Shown: positions 1 to 14,319 of the stretch, in pieces
How positions within the stretch are numbered: the stretch's first letter is position 1
How the letters are laid out: each line of letters begins with the position of its first letter
NCBI GenBank assembly: GCA_029204225.1
Contig: MU832063.1
Span: 25,189 to 89,188 of the forward strand
Origin: Diphasiastrum complanatum
Lineage: Eukaryota; Streptophyta; Lycopodiopsida; Lycopodiales; Lycopodiaceae
DNA length: 64,000 nt
Direction of reading: 5' to 3'
Program-made: the position numbers and the translations under genes
The notes under the pieces: model-generated
Database searches by the model: none
Seen by the model: only the letters and a program-made list of their open reading frames with translations
What the model was told of the DNA's origin: nothing

Positions 1-1266
1 TGTAGGCTAAGGTACAAGTTGACGTGCATGATATTATGCAAGAGACAAGAAGTATTTGCCCAACTTAGCAAACATCCTTTATGCACTGTAAAGACTCTCA
101 ATGTTCTATGTCGTAAATGTCTATTTTTGAAGCTCAGATGAAATCAGTCTTCCCTGCAGCAACGAAATTATGTTACTCTTTTTGTTGCTGTCATCATTTT
201 TCCAGCCTTATTTTTACTGTAATATGATCATGCAGGAAAACTTTGAAGACTTTGGAAAGCTACAAAATTCTGCTGAGTGCAGTAAGAACCATTCCTTTAA
301 CCTGATTGTAGTTCAGTATGTGTTTGACGTACCAATTAATAAAGAAAACTAGTATTGTATTTGAGGTTCAATTGACATAAATTCTGTAAAATATCTAGAT
401 TTCTGCAAATTTTAAGATGTCTTTGATGTCCTTGCACTTCTCTGACATGGTATCTGTAGTCCAGACACTCTTGTGTTCTTGGTAATGCCACATACATGCA
501 TCAAACCATGTATTGTAGTTTTTACCCGGCCCTTATGGCCATAGGTCTCTAAGATCTTTTTGTCACATTTTGAGCAAACCACAGCTATTCACAATGCGTT
601 CCTCAGTCCTTTTCAAGGAGAACTTCTAGGTAGGTCTCCCTTTTGCATTTTCACGCTGTCAAAATTGTTACCAAATTAACTTGCTGATTTTAGCAGTTCG
701 ACTTGTATAGCTGTTGCCAATTTTTCTGGTTAACTGGTATTTGCATCACATATCATGGTTGGGCGAATAGTATACCAACTGTGCAATTTTGCGTACACAA
801 TGGAGAGTATGGGCATGACATCAAAGCAGCGCTTAGACTTTCACATTGAGTTGTAGAAACAGCGACTCAAAAGTTAGTGAGGGTGCATACTTGACCAAAT
901 CCAATTTGTCTGTCAGTCTTATTGCATGCAAACAGCTGTCTAGACCATTATTTATTCAGTGGCAATGTTGAAATTTTCAAAGTGCTTGTCAAATTTCTTT
1001 GTTATAGACGCCTCATACTTGTGTGGGGGGGAGTTTATACATGTCAGAGCATAAAGTTTATGCTGTTATGGTTAGAATTTGCGACTTCTGAAGAAGTGTC
1101 AATGCACTTGATTAAACTTTGTGAAAACAAGAACATCAAAATGGAGAAAATATTGAAAGGGTATTTCTTTGTATATTTGATTTCAGTCAGTTGCATTTCC
1201 TTGAGTCCTATCATTTTTCTGTCACTTTCTGAACAAACCGCAATTCATTGAAGATATAACTTGCAG
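1..1266 (+). other. Probable MLH3 intron sequence with one doubtful exon
   Basis: Sequence upstream of the recognised MLH3 exons. No stretch matches the expected ATPase or DQHA region. One possible exon runs from 236 (after tgcag) to about 281 (before gtaaga) and would encode ENFEDFGKLQNSAEC; nothing links it to MLH3 except splice-like borders. The rest looks non-coding, AT-rich and intron-like. Confidence 0.35.
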
Positions 1267-2089
1267 GTTCCTTGTATTCAGGGCGTAAATTTGACAGCAT
1301 CCGATCTTTTTGAATATCTTCATCAGGTTTGGTTGGCACCCCTAAGTAAAATGATAAACTAATCACTTGATTCCAATCGGCATTCCAATCTTGTGAAAGA
1401 GGTATTGTACTGAATGTTATTCAATTTTCTGTGATCGGTGTATTAGTTTGCAGAAACAAATGGTTCATCAGCTCCTCCTCCAGCAGTGTTGAGGGTATTG
1501 AACTTCAAAGCATGCAGAAGTACGTACCTTTTATCAGACAGTGCTGGTAAAATCCTACATTTGCAAACTCTAGAGCCGATGTGTTTAAAATATTTAGCAA
1601 ACATGTTGCAGGTGCCATAATGTTTGGAGATGTTCTACTTCCAGGGGAATGCCGCCAACTTGTAGAAGCGTTAAAACAAACATCTATGTGTTTCCAGGTA
1701 TGAAAGACCAGGCTTTGTTTCTCCAGAGGAGGGTAGTCAATTCAATTTTAGATTAGGAGGCATTTGAGTTTTTGCTTTTCGGTTGATCTCTTAACAGAAG
1801 CTATAGACTTCTAAAAAATATCAAGACTTTGTGTCCGACATGACATTTACTTCAGTGTGCACATGGACGACCAACAATGGTACCTGTTATGGATCTTAAT
1901 GGTTTACAAGAATGTCATTCAGTTTCTTCTGTCAATGCCACTTCTGGAACTACACACAAAAGCCTCGGTACAAGTTCCAGCAAGTGGAGAGTATCTGCTA
2001 CTAAGAAAGAAAAGTGGCACGGGCTTCAATGGCAATTACCAACTTTGGAACGAAGTATTGCACGCCTCAAAAGGGCACAAGCCATGTAA
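1267..2089 (+). CDS. MLH3: MLH3, last four coding exons (5' part outside or unrecognised)
   Basis: DNA mismatch repair/meiotic crossover endonuclease subunit; MLH3 pairs with MLH1 in the nucleus. Exons read from splice sites and frame: 1267-1326, 1447-1519, 1612-1697 and 1856-2089, each with AG before and GT after, phases agreeing; TAA at 2087-2089. They give 150 residues. Seen: start VPCIQGVNLT, then the ACR motif (codons 1510-1518), the block AIMFGDVLLPGECRQLVEAL, then CAHGRP directly after the third splice. ACR and C-x-HGRP are conserved endonuclease-site motifs of the MLH3/PMS2 C-terminal domain (family knowledge). The end has the WHGLQ helix and a basic tail. Between VPVMDL and WHGLQ is a Ser/Thr-rich insertion of about 40 residues that looks longer than I recall in other plants. 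The metal-binding DQHA(x)2E(x)4E exon should lie upstream and was not found here. Confidence is high for family, good for exon borders. Confidence 0.87.
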
Positions 2090-2324
2090 TTGTCTTCAGC
2101 AGCAAGGAGCTTATGTGAGGAATTTGTACTTTAGTGCAACACTGGGGCAAATGTGCTACTTCTTTACTTTTGTGGGACTCTTTAAGTTGATGGGTCCACA
2201 CAATGGCTGGGGTTTTTCCTTGGCTTTCACATGTACCTCATAGATTAGAGCTCTCACTATGTGTCATCACACGATTTGCAGTCAATTGACTGAATGTACA
2301 CTGCCATCACTTCTGTTGTATTGC

Positions 2325-2330
2325 AATAAA
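2325..2330 (+). terminator. Poly(A) signal AATAAA, likely MLH3 3' end
   Basis: AATAAA lies 236 bases after the MLH3 stop codon. A second AATAAA lies at 2616-2621. Position and spacing suit a 3' untranslated region of about 250-550 bases; the cleavage site cannot be read from sequence alone. Confidence 0.5.
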
Positions 2331-2639
2331 GGGCATCTTACATAACCCTTTGAAAAGGAAACAAAATCTCTTGTGTTTCTGTTCTGCATTGGTTAACACC
2401 TTCGAGCAAAATTGAGATGCTAGAAAGGTTGCACAGATACTGTTGAAGTATGTAAGAGAACAGCAAATTAGCATGCAATATGAATGAAATCATAGAGCCA
2501 TCAGCATCTGAAAGTTCTGCTTGTGATTTTGACACGCTTCACTGCAGCGTGCACATTCAGGGCTTAGCTGAAATGTCGCTTTGGCTTGTCATAAAACCTG
2601 CTTGCTGTTCTCTCAAATAAAGATGTTTTAATTCTTAGC

Positions 2640-5040
2640 ACTCTCCTCCAACAGGGGCATTTAATTAGTTATCTCTATGAGTATAGCAAGTTTTTGTACT
2701 CGAAAAATGCTCATCATGGCAATCACCAAGCAACATATGAAATGTCTCTTTTCAGTGTATGAAACTATGTAAGTTACTTTTTTGAAGACACCATTATAAA
2801 AGAATATAACCAAAGTGGAAAAATTTGCTCAATTATCTGACGTTTCATACACTCACAAAAGACATAAAGCTTAGCTGCAAAGGCAGGAATAATACAAAAA
2901 TCAACCTGTATTCAAAACACAGCATCTAAATAGAGATATTTCATATAAATGGAGATGATGTTGTGAATATTGGAAGTGAGAACCAATAAGTTGTTGCAAC
3001 GATTATTATGTTTTTCTTTGCATCATTAATGCGTTGACATACATATCACATTAAACATTTATTGTTTCTTCAACTGTGGTTGAACATGTTTTGGTTCACG
3101 TCTAGCTCTTTGACTTGAGAAACACGTAGTACAGATGCTTGTAGGGGACATACTTAGTTAATGACATATTTCTAATAAAATTAGAATGCGGCTCACAACT
3201 TATGTTGATTGGCTGCTATTGCTATCAAAGCTCTCGATTCTATAAATCTCACATCATTACTTTAATTTCTATCAACCTACTACTATGCAATTTAGACTAA
3301 ATCCTTTATCAATTCTCTCCTTGGTAGCAATAGAAACACCTGATTTCCATTTTGCCAAATGACATAAGATCTCCTACATGTTGTTGTTCGGAGTTAACAT
3401 TTTGGTTTGCAATGCCTTATTTTGCATTGTGATTGGGGAACATGGTGGATGCTGGATTTTTTGAACCTGTTTTGGTCTCTAAAATGTAATAATTCCTAAG
3501 CCAATTTTGTGCTTGTTTGAAGGAACCAACTTTTTCCCAATGTTACAATGTTTTCTTGTCCATTGACCATGTGCATCTGACATTGTTAGCATGGAATCAC
3601 ATGAATCAATCTGTTCACCAAGGACGTATTTTACCAAAAATAACATGAAACCTCTATCCACAAATTTCATTCCTTGACATTTTATGCGACTCCCGATAGT
3701 GACCTTGTGTATAGCCCACAATTTATCATGGATAATGTATTTTTGCAAATTTGAGGTACTTTGTAGATGTGAAGAGGAAGCAATATTTGAAAATAAACTT
3801 GACAGAATGTTCTTTTGACTATTTCCAAGAGGATCATTATATAAACCTTCGCATTTTTCAAATGTTTTAGAATCGTATTTGTGTATTGTATGAATGGTAA
3901 TCCAATTTGCTTGTGCTTCATCAGCCATAAGTTCTTTTAATAGAACGGGTATTCCATATATCTAGACCCTACACGATTTGCCATAATAAAATTTAAATTT
4001 TAACATCTTGCACCTTCATCTTACAAGTTGCAATAGTTTGCATAGATTGAATCATGAAAAAAATGACCTTCTGTTATTGGCTGTTGGCTCTAATGTTGAG
4101 AGCACTAGATTCGTCCATGCCACTGTGGTTAATCCCCAACAACAATTTTTCGGATATAATGTTCATGATAATTTGTTTTTGAATTGTGAATTGATTTTTT
4201 TTTAATTTTTTTTTTTTGATGGAAGTGGTATTTGTCAAGCTCCTAAGCATATCCTTAGCGGATAATCTAGCTAAATAAGATACTCCTTCCCCAATCTTGT
4301 CATCATGGTATTGTGTATTGCCATTCTTGTATACAAAGACATCATTAGAAAGACAAATAACATATTTTTGCTTGGCAAACCTTAGTGCAAATTGGAGCAA
4401 TGTCAGTGGTCATCGTGAAGGCATTAAATGTGCATGCATTGGATGGCACTTGGTTCATACTATATTGAAATTATAGTTTCCAGTAAAATTTGATGTATTT
4501 TTTGTCCCAAAAGATTATAGATAAACATATTGGGTTGTTGCAATTGAAACCAACACCACATTCACATAGCCTTATTGTTCCAATAGAACCCTGTATGGTA
4601 CTTATATTTGAACCCTATGTGTCCATCAAAGACATGTTTCATGCCTTCCATACTTTAGATTCTTGATGGTGGAAGCTCAAATGCAACATTGTCACTTTCT
4701 TGGTAAGTCAGAAACCTTGAATGTTGCTCCACACAATTCAAATTTTTACATATTTTACTAGATAATAAAAGATTTATCACAAATCACAAACACTTGGATT
4801 AATTAGTGGTTGAACGTCAACTTGTGTCATCATCACGACATCCACCAACCTTAATCAGACTGTTGTTACTAGAAGTAGTTTCAAGAGTGCAATCCACCAA
4901 GAGAAACAACCACAAAAAATCCTAATTTCTACCATAAAATAGTGAGTGTAGAGAATGTGACTTGCATGTTTGTACAAAAAGAATATGAAATGTGCCTTGC
5001 TTAATGGTGTTTGTAGTCGTATTCAAATGAAATGGTAAAA
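2640..5040. other. Gene-poor stretch with unrecognised minus-strand ORFs
   Basis: AT-rich. The minus strand has a 149-residue open frame at 3479-3928 and a 108-residue frame at 4074-4400; the second ends in a lysine run produced by a T-rich tract (4195-4217). Neither matches a family I know. They may be remnants of one decayed gene or transposon read rightmost first, or chance. Nothing else was seen. Confidence 0.25.
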
Positions 5041-5559
5041 GTTGTTGGATTTCAACGATCAAGTCGAAATCCACATGTTAATGTGCTTCCTACAAGTGTA
5101 AATACTTAGGAAGTTTCAAGTTCTAGACAGAAGATCAAAACTGAGAATCAAAATTTAGTTCAACATTGAGAATCAAAATCTATTTTGATTTTTTGGCTTG
5201 GATCGATGGGTCAAATTAACTCGGATTCTATTTCGATGTCTATTTTGACCCATGTGTTATCTCAATCCCTAAGGTCAAAATAAAGAAATCAACCCTATGT
5301 ATATTGCAATCCAAAGAATCGACTATCATCTATTTCGACCCAGGTCACTATCTCACATCGATCCAAGGATGATGTTAACAATTATCTACTATGTACATAA
5401 GTGATTAAGCTTCAAAACAATGGCTATCTACTATAGGATAGATTAGGTAGTAGTAGCTAGTCACTTGTAATCATCTATCAGTACTTAATCACTCCTATGA
5501 AGTAAAGACAATTGCAAGCTTTTGCACTTTAGATCAACTATTGATTGAAAACCAAGATC

Positions 5560-6266
5560 AATGTCAAAATCTAAGGCAAAGAGGCAAATCTACCTGCATA
5601 CATTCATAACCAAAAGTGTTTCACACGTGTGGCAGCTCATCATGAAAAAACCAATGCAAAATAAGCTCCTCTCCTCATGTAGAGAGAGAATAGACCAATT
5701 TTGCACTTTGGTAGAGAGAGAGAAAATACACACAAAATTGAGAGATCTCCAAATTGAGTCAAAAACTCACATTAGATTAATGAAGGGAATGAAAGTACAT
5801 ATAGAAACTCGTGGAGATCCATGCTTGATTCCTATTGAACCCCTTAAACATAGCCTCTCTAATCCTATTGGATGAGTGATTCATCGTTCCTAGCTTTTGA
5901 TTGGACCCTTCCAACAAATCTCTCTCTCATGATTGGACACTTTGACTTTTTCCACCACATAGGGTGCATCACTCATCAAACCTAAACTTGACATGTGTAA
6001 GCAACCTAACTAGCTCGAGTTACATCACAATTGGCTTTTAGCCTACTCATGACAAAACATGTGTACTTGACCATTTGACCTCTAAAGCCAAAATTGGCCC
6101 TATCACTTAGTGACACCAAGATGCTTGACTAGCAATCTTTATGACACCCCTAAAGTCAACATTATAAACTAATTTCACATGTGGGAACATGCTCCACACA
6201 TGTGAAATGTACTCACAAACATAAAATCATTAAATAACCAAGATAGATTTTTGACAATTTTTCACA
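5560..6266 (-). repeat. 3' LTR of minus-strand Copia A (left limit uncertain)
   Basis: On the minus strand a purine tract (TTTTTTGAGGAG, just right of 6266) is followed by TGTGAAAAATTGTC, the typical polypurine tract/LTR-start arrangement. So the LTR ends on the + strand at ...TTTTTCACA, 6266. It resembles the other TGTGAA-type Copia LTRs in the window. The left boundary and target duplication were not found; 5560 is a guess from LTR lengths of 600-700 in sister elements. Confidence 0.5.
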
Positions 6267-6375
6267 CTCCTCAAAAAATAGCTTGGTAAGGTACTAGATC
6301 AATCAAGGAGTTTGTGAAACTTTTTTAGTGGATCCTTTGGTATGCATGTGAAGTAAAGATCAGCCAAGGGATCCA

Positions 6376-7123
6376 TCATAGCATCACCCTCACCAAATCG
6401 ATGATAAGATTTCTTTGGTAGAAATCATTTGCCAACACCTTTGAAGAGCATTCCACCAATTTGCCACTATATCCATGTGCTTCCTCCATGCTTGATGATG
6501 ATCTTTGATTTGAAAGTACCATTTGCATGAAGACGGCTGCACCATGTAGAAAATTAGAGGCTTCCATGCCTCATAAAGATCACAAAGATCATAGAGATCA
6601 AGATCATAAGATGTGCAAAAGTATTGATTATCAAGATTAAGCATACTAGCTTGACTAGTCCACATACTATGACTTTATCCACGATGGATCTAATCTTGAA
6701 ATCAAATGCAATCTTGATCTTCTTGAGGCTAAACACATGCTCAAGGATGTAAGTGTTCTCTTTGGATGCTTCACTTAATCTCAATAGAAGTTTACAAAAT
6801 GCCTCATAACATGTAAAAACATGAATTTTCAAACTATGAGCATCAAACTCATTCTTGCTCTTACAAGATCTAAGAGCATACTTTTGATGATAAAATATCT
6901 GGATTTTAAAGTGTTTTGGAAACATATCTAAGCCATCAATGAGAAGAAATATGTCCATACAATAGGCATCATCCAGAACTAGAATTGCCTTACATGAATT
7001 TTGAGATGTAGAAATCTCGATAAAGCAAAATAGTACATCAACTAATGGAAGAGAAGCATAAGTGAGAATGTTAGAGCGGATACCACCTGAAACTTGCCTC
7101 TCTTTACCATAAGACTTTGCCAT
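6376..7123 (-). other. Unrecognised ORF region inside Copia A
   Basis: Between the 3' LTR of Copia A and the G1 insertion the minus strand keeps open frames, the longest 189 residues (6554-7123). They do not look like the RT or RNase H expected at this place in a Copia. The composition is ordinary protein-like, rich in Leu, Ile, Phe and Lys. It could be an extra ORF, captured host sequence or strongly diverged pol. Function not recognised. Confidence 0.35.
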
Positions 7124-7128
7124 CCATC

Positions 7129-7794
<666 letters not shown>

Positions 7795-7795
7795 G

Positions 7796-7813
7796 TGGCG
7801 CCGTTGCCGGGGA
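7796..7813 (+). other. G1 primer binding site (tRNA-Asp type)
   Basis: TGGCGCCGTTGCCGGGGA, one base after the left LTR end. Eighteen bases match the complement of the plant tRNA-Asp acceptor end plus CCA as I know it. All Copia primer sites in the window are instead of initiator-Met type. Confidence 0.8.
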
Positions 7814-8153
7814 GCGTCACACACTCGTTTCGCCGCATAGCTTTCTCACTCTTCCTCTTTTCCTCTATCTCTCTCTTTCTTCTCTCTCATCATTCTTTTT
7901 CATTAAAAAAAATCGAATTTTAAGGGTAGAATAGTGTGAGTAGTGTTAGTTTTTGCCGTTTTTTTCGTGATTTTTTTGTTTGTTTGCACTGTAGGGAGAT
8001 ATTGTAGGGTGGTAGGATCAGATCCAAGCACCCAATCCCTTCGTTAATCCATAAAATCCATAAAAATCAGTAAAAAAGCTCAAAATCTATTTTTGGATGG
8101 AAAAAGAGAGCCAAAATTCCATCAGATTTTGATTTCTCAAAAACCAGCAAGAA

Positions 8154-9690
8154 CTAACCTTCGCATGACTGGCAGCAGCTCCAGGGTACTGTCCCAAACC
8201 TGCAGAGAAGCCTGTGAAGGTTACTTCCCAATAGATTTTGAAAAAACAGAGAAAAACCCATAAAAATTCAAAAATTCCTTGTAAAAATCATTTTTTTTTT
8301 CAAAACTCAAAACTAACCTTCGCAGATCTCTCTGAAGCTCCATCTCACTGAGACAATGACACAGAGAAGTCTGCGAGAGGTAGATCCCAAAAAAAGTGCC
8401 CCTGTGAAGGTTCCCAAGAGCAAAAAAGTGGCCTAGAACCTTCTCAGACAACAAATTTTTGAGTTTCCCTGGTAAGTAACTCTCGCAGCTTGGTAAGAAA
8501 GTGGATCTGACTCAGATACAAGCACATATGAGCCTGCGAAGATTAGTTCCCAGAAAATCTCAAAGTTTGGCAAAAAGCCCCAAAAAAATGCAGTTTTTTA
8601 AGATTTTTTTGAGTTTCCTAGGGAAGTAGCTCTCGCAGCTTGGTGAGCAGCTGAATCTGACTGAAATACAAGTGCATACCAGTCTGCAAGGGTTTGTTCC
8701 CAGAAAATCCTAAAATTTTGCAAAAACACCCCAAAAAAATGCAGTTCTTTCAAGATTTTTCTGAGTTTCCTTGGGAAGTAACTCTTTCAGCTAGGTAAGC
8801 AGCTGAATCTGACTGAGATACAAGTGCATACCAGTCTGAAAGGGTTTTTTCCCAGAAAATTCTAAAATTTTGCAAAAAAAACACCAAAAGAATGCACTTT
8901 TTTTCAAGATTTTTTAAGTTTCCTTCATAATTAACTCTCTCAGCATGGTGAGCAGCTGAATCTGACTAAGATACAAGTGCATATCAGTCTGCAAGGGTTT
9001 TTTCCCAGAGAATTCTAAAATTTTGCAAAATAACCCCAAAAAAATGCACATTTTTCAAGATTTTCTGAGCTACCTTGGAAAGTAACTCTTTCAGCTTGGT
9101 TAGAAGCTGAATCTAACTAATATACAAGTGAATACCAGTCTACGAGGGTTTTTTCCCAGAAAATCTTAAAATCCCAAAAAAAATACACTTTTTTAAAGAT
9201 TTTTTGAGTTTCCTTGGGAATTAACTCTTGCAGCTATATGAGCAGGTGAATTTGACTTAGATACAAGTGTATACCAGTCTTCAAGGGTTTGTTCCTAGAA
9301 AAGCTTAAAATTTTGCAAAAAAACCCCAAACAAATGCACTTTTTTCAAGATTTTTTGAGTTTCCTTGGAAACTAACTCTTGAAGCTTTGTGAGCAAATTA
9401 ATCTGACTTAGATACAAGTGCACATAAGTCTGCGAGGGTTTTTTTCCCAGAAAATCTTAAAATTTTGCAAGAAAACCCCAAAATAATGCAGTTTTTTAAA
9501 ATTTTTAAAGTTTCCTTGGTAAGTAACTCTTGCAGCTATGTGATCAGGTGAATCTGACTTAGATACAAGTGTATACCAGTTTGCGAGGGTTTGTTCCCAG
9601 AAAATCTAAAATTTTTGCAAAAAAACCCCAAAAAAATGCACTTTTTTCATGATTTTTTAAGATCTGCTAGGAAGTAACCTTTGCAAATAG
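8154..9690 (+). repeat. Tandem array of ~150-bp units in G1 leader
   Basis: The phrase aagtaactctcgcagct or a close variant recurs at 8474, 8624, 8776, about 8929, 9080, 9219, 9369, 9521 and 9672, so the period is 139-153 and mostly 150-152. Two weaker units start near 8154 and 8310. Each unit also holds 'gatacaagtg', 'accagtctgc' and 'ttcccagaaaatc' plus an A-rich and a T-rich run. No coding capacity. It may be a packaging or expression signal of the element, or simple expansion by template slippage (inference). Confidence 0.9.
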
Positions 9691-10352
9691 TTTTATAAAT
9701 AGATCTAACCTAGAACTGGCTATTGTAAAATTTTTGTAAAGATCCAATGGTTATATTTTCAAATATCTTAGAAAAAGTGCCAAAAAGTGCCAAAAAATTG
9801 AGTTTTTTCAAGATCCTGACAAATCTATCCATCAAGAACTCTTGCAGAACTCACATTGTCTAGAAATGGTCCAGATACAGCTACTGTAGGAAGGTCGAGG
9901 GTTTGATTCACTCAAGTCTAAAGAAATCTAAAAAAAAAAAAAACCATGAAAAAAGGCTAAAATCACACTATTAGCCAACTGAAACTGGTCAGATCTTGTC
10001 AAATCTAGGTTGCAGTCACATTATCCATCAAGATCCAACATCCCTGGACTGAATCAAGTGAATGAACCTCAGATCAAGCCGATCAGTTCCCTCCACATCA
10101 ACCACTATCCATCCATCATTCTTCTGTCCCATCTCTATTCCATCTTCTATCTCCATCTCTGCTAGATAAATCCATTTCTGTCTCTATTCTCATCCATACT
10201 GATCCACCGTTTACTGATTCTCTTCTCTTTCTTTTTTTTCTTTTCCATCTCCCACAAAAAAAAAGAAAAAAGAGGTTGAAACACCAGAATCATTGAGCAA
10301 ACCTTGAAGCAATTCATCAACTAGCTACTTTGCGACATTCTAGTGCTGAACT

Positions 10353-11426
10353 ATGGAGACCACCCTTGTAGGATTATCGAAATTAAAAAAGTTCCCTGCT
10401 GAAACAATCCGAGACTACACCTATCGGACCTATCATCTAGTGAAGGATTGTGATCCCCCGATTCCCCAACAGATCATCATGGCAAAATACTATGCCGGAC
10501 TGCCCAAAAGGATCAGATATGGTATGGAAGAGTTAGCATCCTATGAGTTGCTTGCACAACTTTGTAAGGATGCTGCCTTCATGGAAATCTCAGTCGGGAA
10601 GAAGGATTTGCCCTATCCAGATGGGGAATCAGAACAACAAAGGTCGACAACGAGTGATGATCCAACAAGAATGGAACCCCATGCAAGGCAACAAAGTGCA
10701 CCAAGGTCAAGCAGATCAAGTGCAGCAGAAGACCAAGGACCTTGCACTTCAAGCTGTCAGCAAGCTTATGCTCGCTCTATTAAGTTTCTTGAAACTTTGG
10801 AGATCATCCAAGTACCAGGTGTCCAATCAAGAATCTGCGCTTGTTAAAAGGACAAAATACAAAGCAACAGGCTTGTCGACAGCAAGATCCAGCGATTCAA
10901 CGGTCAGAAGCAGAATCAAGCCAACAAGGAGCTCACCAGAAGGATGGATGTCAGATTGATCCATCTAACAAACAGTGGCAAGGTAGAAGTTTTAGTTATA
11001 TCCTCTTGCATGTCACCGAATTCAATGGAGGACCATAACAGCCTACCAGTCTACTTTGTGAAAGATCCTAAGGGGAATCTGTTACCGGTGTATGCCTATC
11101 AACTTAGAGGTGATGGCATACTGCACTCAATTAGGTGCTATGGATGCGGGGGAAAACACCGTCGTGCTGAATGTCCACACCAAGGGGATCCGTCAACATT
11201 TGGTCCCTCATGTTCACAATGCGGAGTTAGTAATCCATGTCGAGCTTGTCCGATAAGAAATCCACAAATAGCCAGGAGGCATTTGGCCTATGTAGACCGA
11301 CATGCACCTGTGGTGACCCTTCCACTCGAACGCACTATAAAAGAAAAATCTGAATGCCTCAACTACCCAATTGTTGATGAACAAGGTTATCCGGAATGGC
11401 CACCAGACCCTTATGGGTATTATTAA
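10353..11426 (+). other. Gag region of G1 (broken)
   Basis: The first part has an alpha-helical retrotransposon Gag look (FPAETIRDYTYRTYHLVKDC... LPKRIRYGMEEL). The last part has a zinc knuckle of form C-x2-C-x4-H-x4-C (CYGCGGKHRRAEC) followed by a second Cys-rich cluster with CSQCG and CRAC. No polymerase domains follow before the right LTR. A fossil with a few breaks. Confidence 0.65.
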
Positions 11427-11613
11427 AAATCTGGCAAGTCTTAGTTCTTGCTGATCATCCACTAATAAAGCCTCAGGTTTTACGTAAGCGAATTCTATCC
11501 ACGCTTTTCCTGAAGCAGCCATGTCCCAGCAATAAAAGAACCAACAACAGCGCCCCTTCACGACAGGTCCAGCCTAGTGCCGAGGGACCGGCACTACTTT
11601 GGGCTGTGGACCC

Positions 11614-12438
<825 letters not shown>

Positions 12439-14319
12439 CCATCTTGAAGATCCCCTTGAAATCATATGTTGAGGAGGCTCCTCCTCAAACCTCGACCCCA
12501 TCACATCTTGATAATCCTCAATAGATATGATTTGAGATGCATCTTGAGATGCCTTGATCTCGGCCCCTTCCAAGGTTGAATGTAGATCTTCATAAAATAT
12601 GACTTCTTTACTCTCAATCACTTTTGAAATAGAGAGTATAAAGGCTTTATAGGCCTCCTTGGTGGATAAGCATCCAACCATGATCCATGAGCTTGGATCA
12701 TCCTTCCTCCTTGTTTCCAAGGGAATATGTGCAAAGCAAGATCTTCCAAGGACTCTAAGGTGTTCAACCTTAGGCTTCTTTTTTAATGATATTTCATATG
12801 GTGTATTTTCTTCAAGAGCTCCATCACTCCTCAAAGATTTGATCTTCAATGAGAATTCCATCTCAACATATGCTTTGAATAATAGAAAATAATCATGCAC
12901 CATAAATCTTGAAGAAGGAAGATATATCCATGTGCATCTTGTGTGATCATCCTACTTTGAAAGCTTGGATACATAAGCAACATCAAGAGATTTTGCACTC
13001 TCTCTTGAATCCAGTTTGTAGATGCCTTCATATCTAGATCCTTGTGCAAGGATCTCATCATCCTTCTTGATCATACAATTGTCAATATGGAAACTGACAT
13101 CAAGGCCACCATCAAGTACTTGGCCAACAATTATAAGATTCTTTGTAAGCTTGGGAACAAAAAGAACCTTGTGAAGAGAGAGAACTTTTGATGATGCAAG
13201 CTTCAAGGGAATATTCCCTACTCCTTCAATGTTGCACTCTTGATCACTTGCAATATATATGGACTTCTTGATTCCTTCATAAGGCATAATAGATGAAAAG
13301 GAATCCTTGGAGCTACACATATGTGAAGATGCTCCACTATCAATATACCAAGAATTATCCTTCTTGAAGGTGGAAGAGGAGAAGCTTGATGCCATAAGTG
13401 AGCATTCTCCATCACTTGCAAAAAGGTCTTCTTTCTCATGAGAGATGTTGGCTTGCTTGAATTGGTTCTTCTTCTTGAAGCAATTGGTGGCATAGTGGCC
13501 TTTATTTCCACAAAAGAAGCACTTAACATCTTTTTTCTTCTTCTTTGAAGTATAATCTTGAGAGGAATCCTCCTCCTCTTCATCTTGATCTTTTGCTCTG
13601 TCCTTAGAGAAGTGTTGGTGTTGTTTTTTGCTCCTCTCTTTGTGCTTGGCAAATAGAACTTTGCCATCACCATTATGATTGAGTGACAATTTGTCCATCC
13701 TTAATAGCTTGTTCTCATGCCTTGATTCTTCAGCTATTAGCACTCCTTGCAAAGCCTCCAAGGTTGGTAGCTCCTCCTTGATAGCATAAGATTGAACAAG
13801 ATTCTCATATTCATCCTTCAAGCCATTGAGTGTGCCTTGGACTAGCTCACTTAGTTTGATGGAATCTGCAATACAAGAAAGCTCCCTATGAATGTCTTTC
13901 ACTCTCAAAACATAATTAGTGGCACTCTCATCACTCTTTTGACAACTTTGGAAGATTTGATTTGTGAGGAACCTAGAGGTATTTCTGGCTTCATAGATTA
14001 CTTTGAGAGTATCCCAAGCATCCTTGGCCGAAGTACAAGCACCAATTTCTCTCAAAATCTCATTAGAGACATTCATCTTGATATAATGGAGAGACATCCT
14101 AGCTCTCTTTTTATACTTTTGTACTTACGAAAGAGCATCTTGGAGTATCAAGATTGACTCCATTCTAACCTCCAAATAGAATAGTTGGAGGTAGATAGTC
14201 TTTCACTAGATTCCAATAGGTAGGAACCCATGGATGCCATCAAAAGTAGTGAAGACTCCTTGTAATGAGACAATAGATGTTGCCTCTCTCACTATAGGAT
14301 CCTTGAAAGGTGTACTACC

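Noticed and set aside
1857-2243. 128-residue + frame overlapping MLH3
   Set aside because: It is out of frame with the recognised CAHGRP exon, which ends at 2089.
8154-9690. CRISPR-like array
   Set aside because: Units are ~150 bp and vary throughout, with no short identical repeats and unique spacers; it is a tandem repeat in a retrotransposon leader of a eukaryote.
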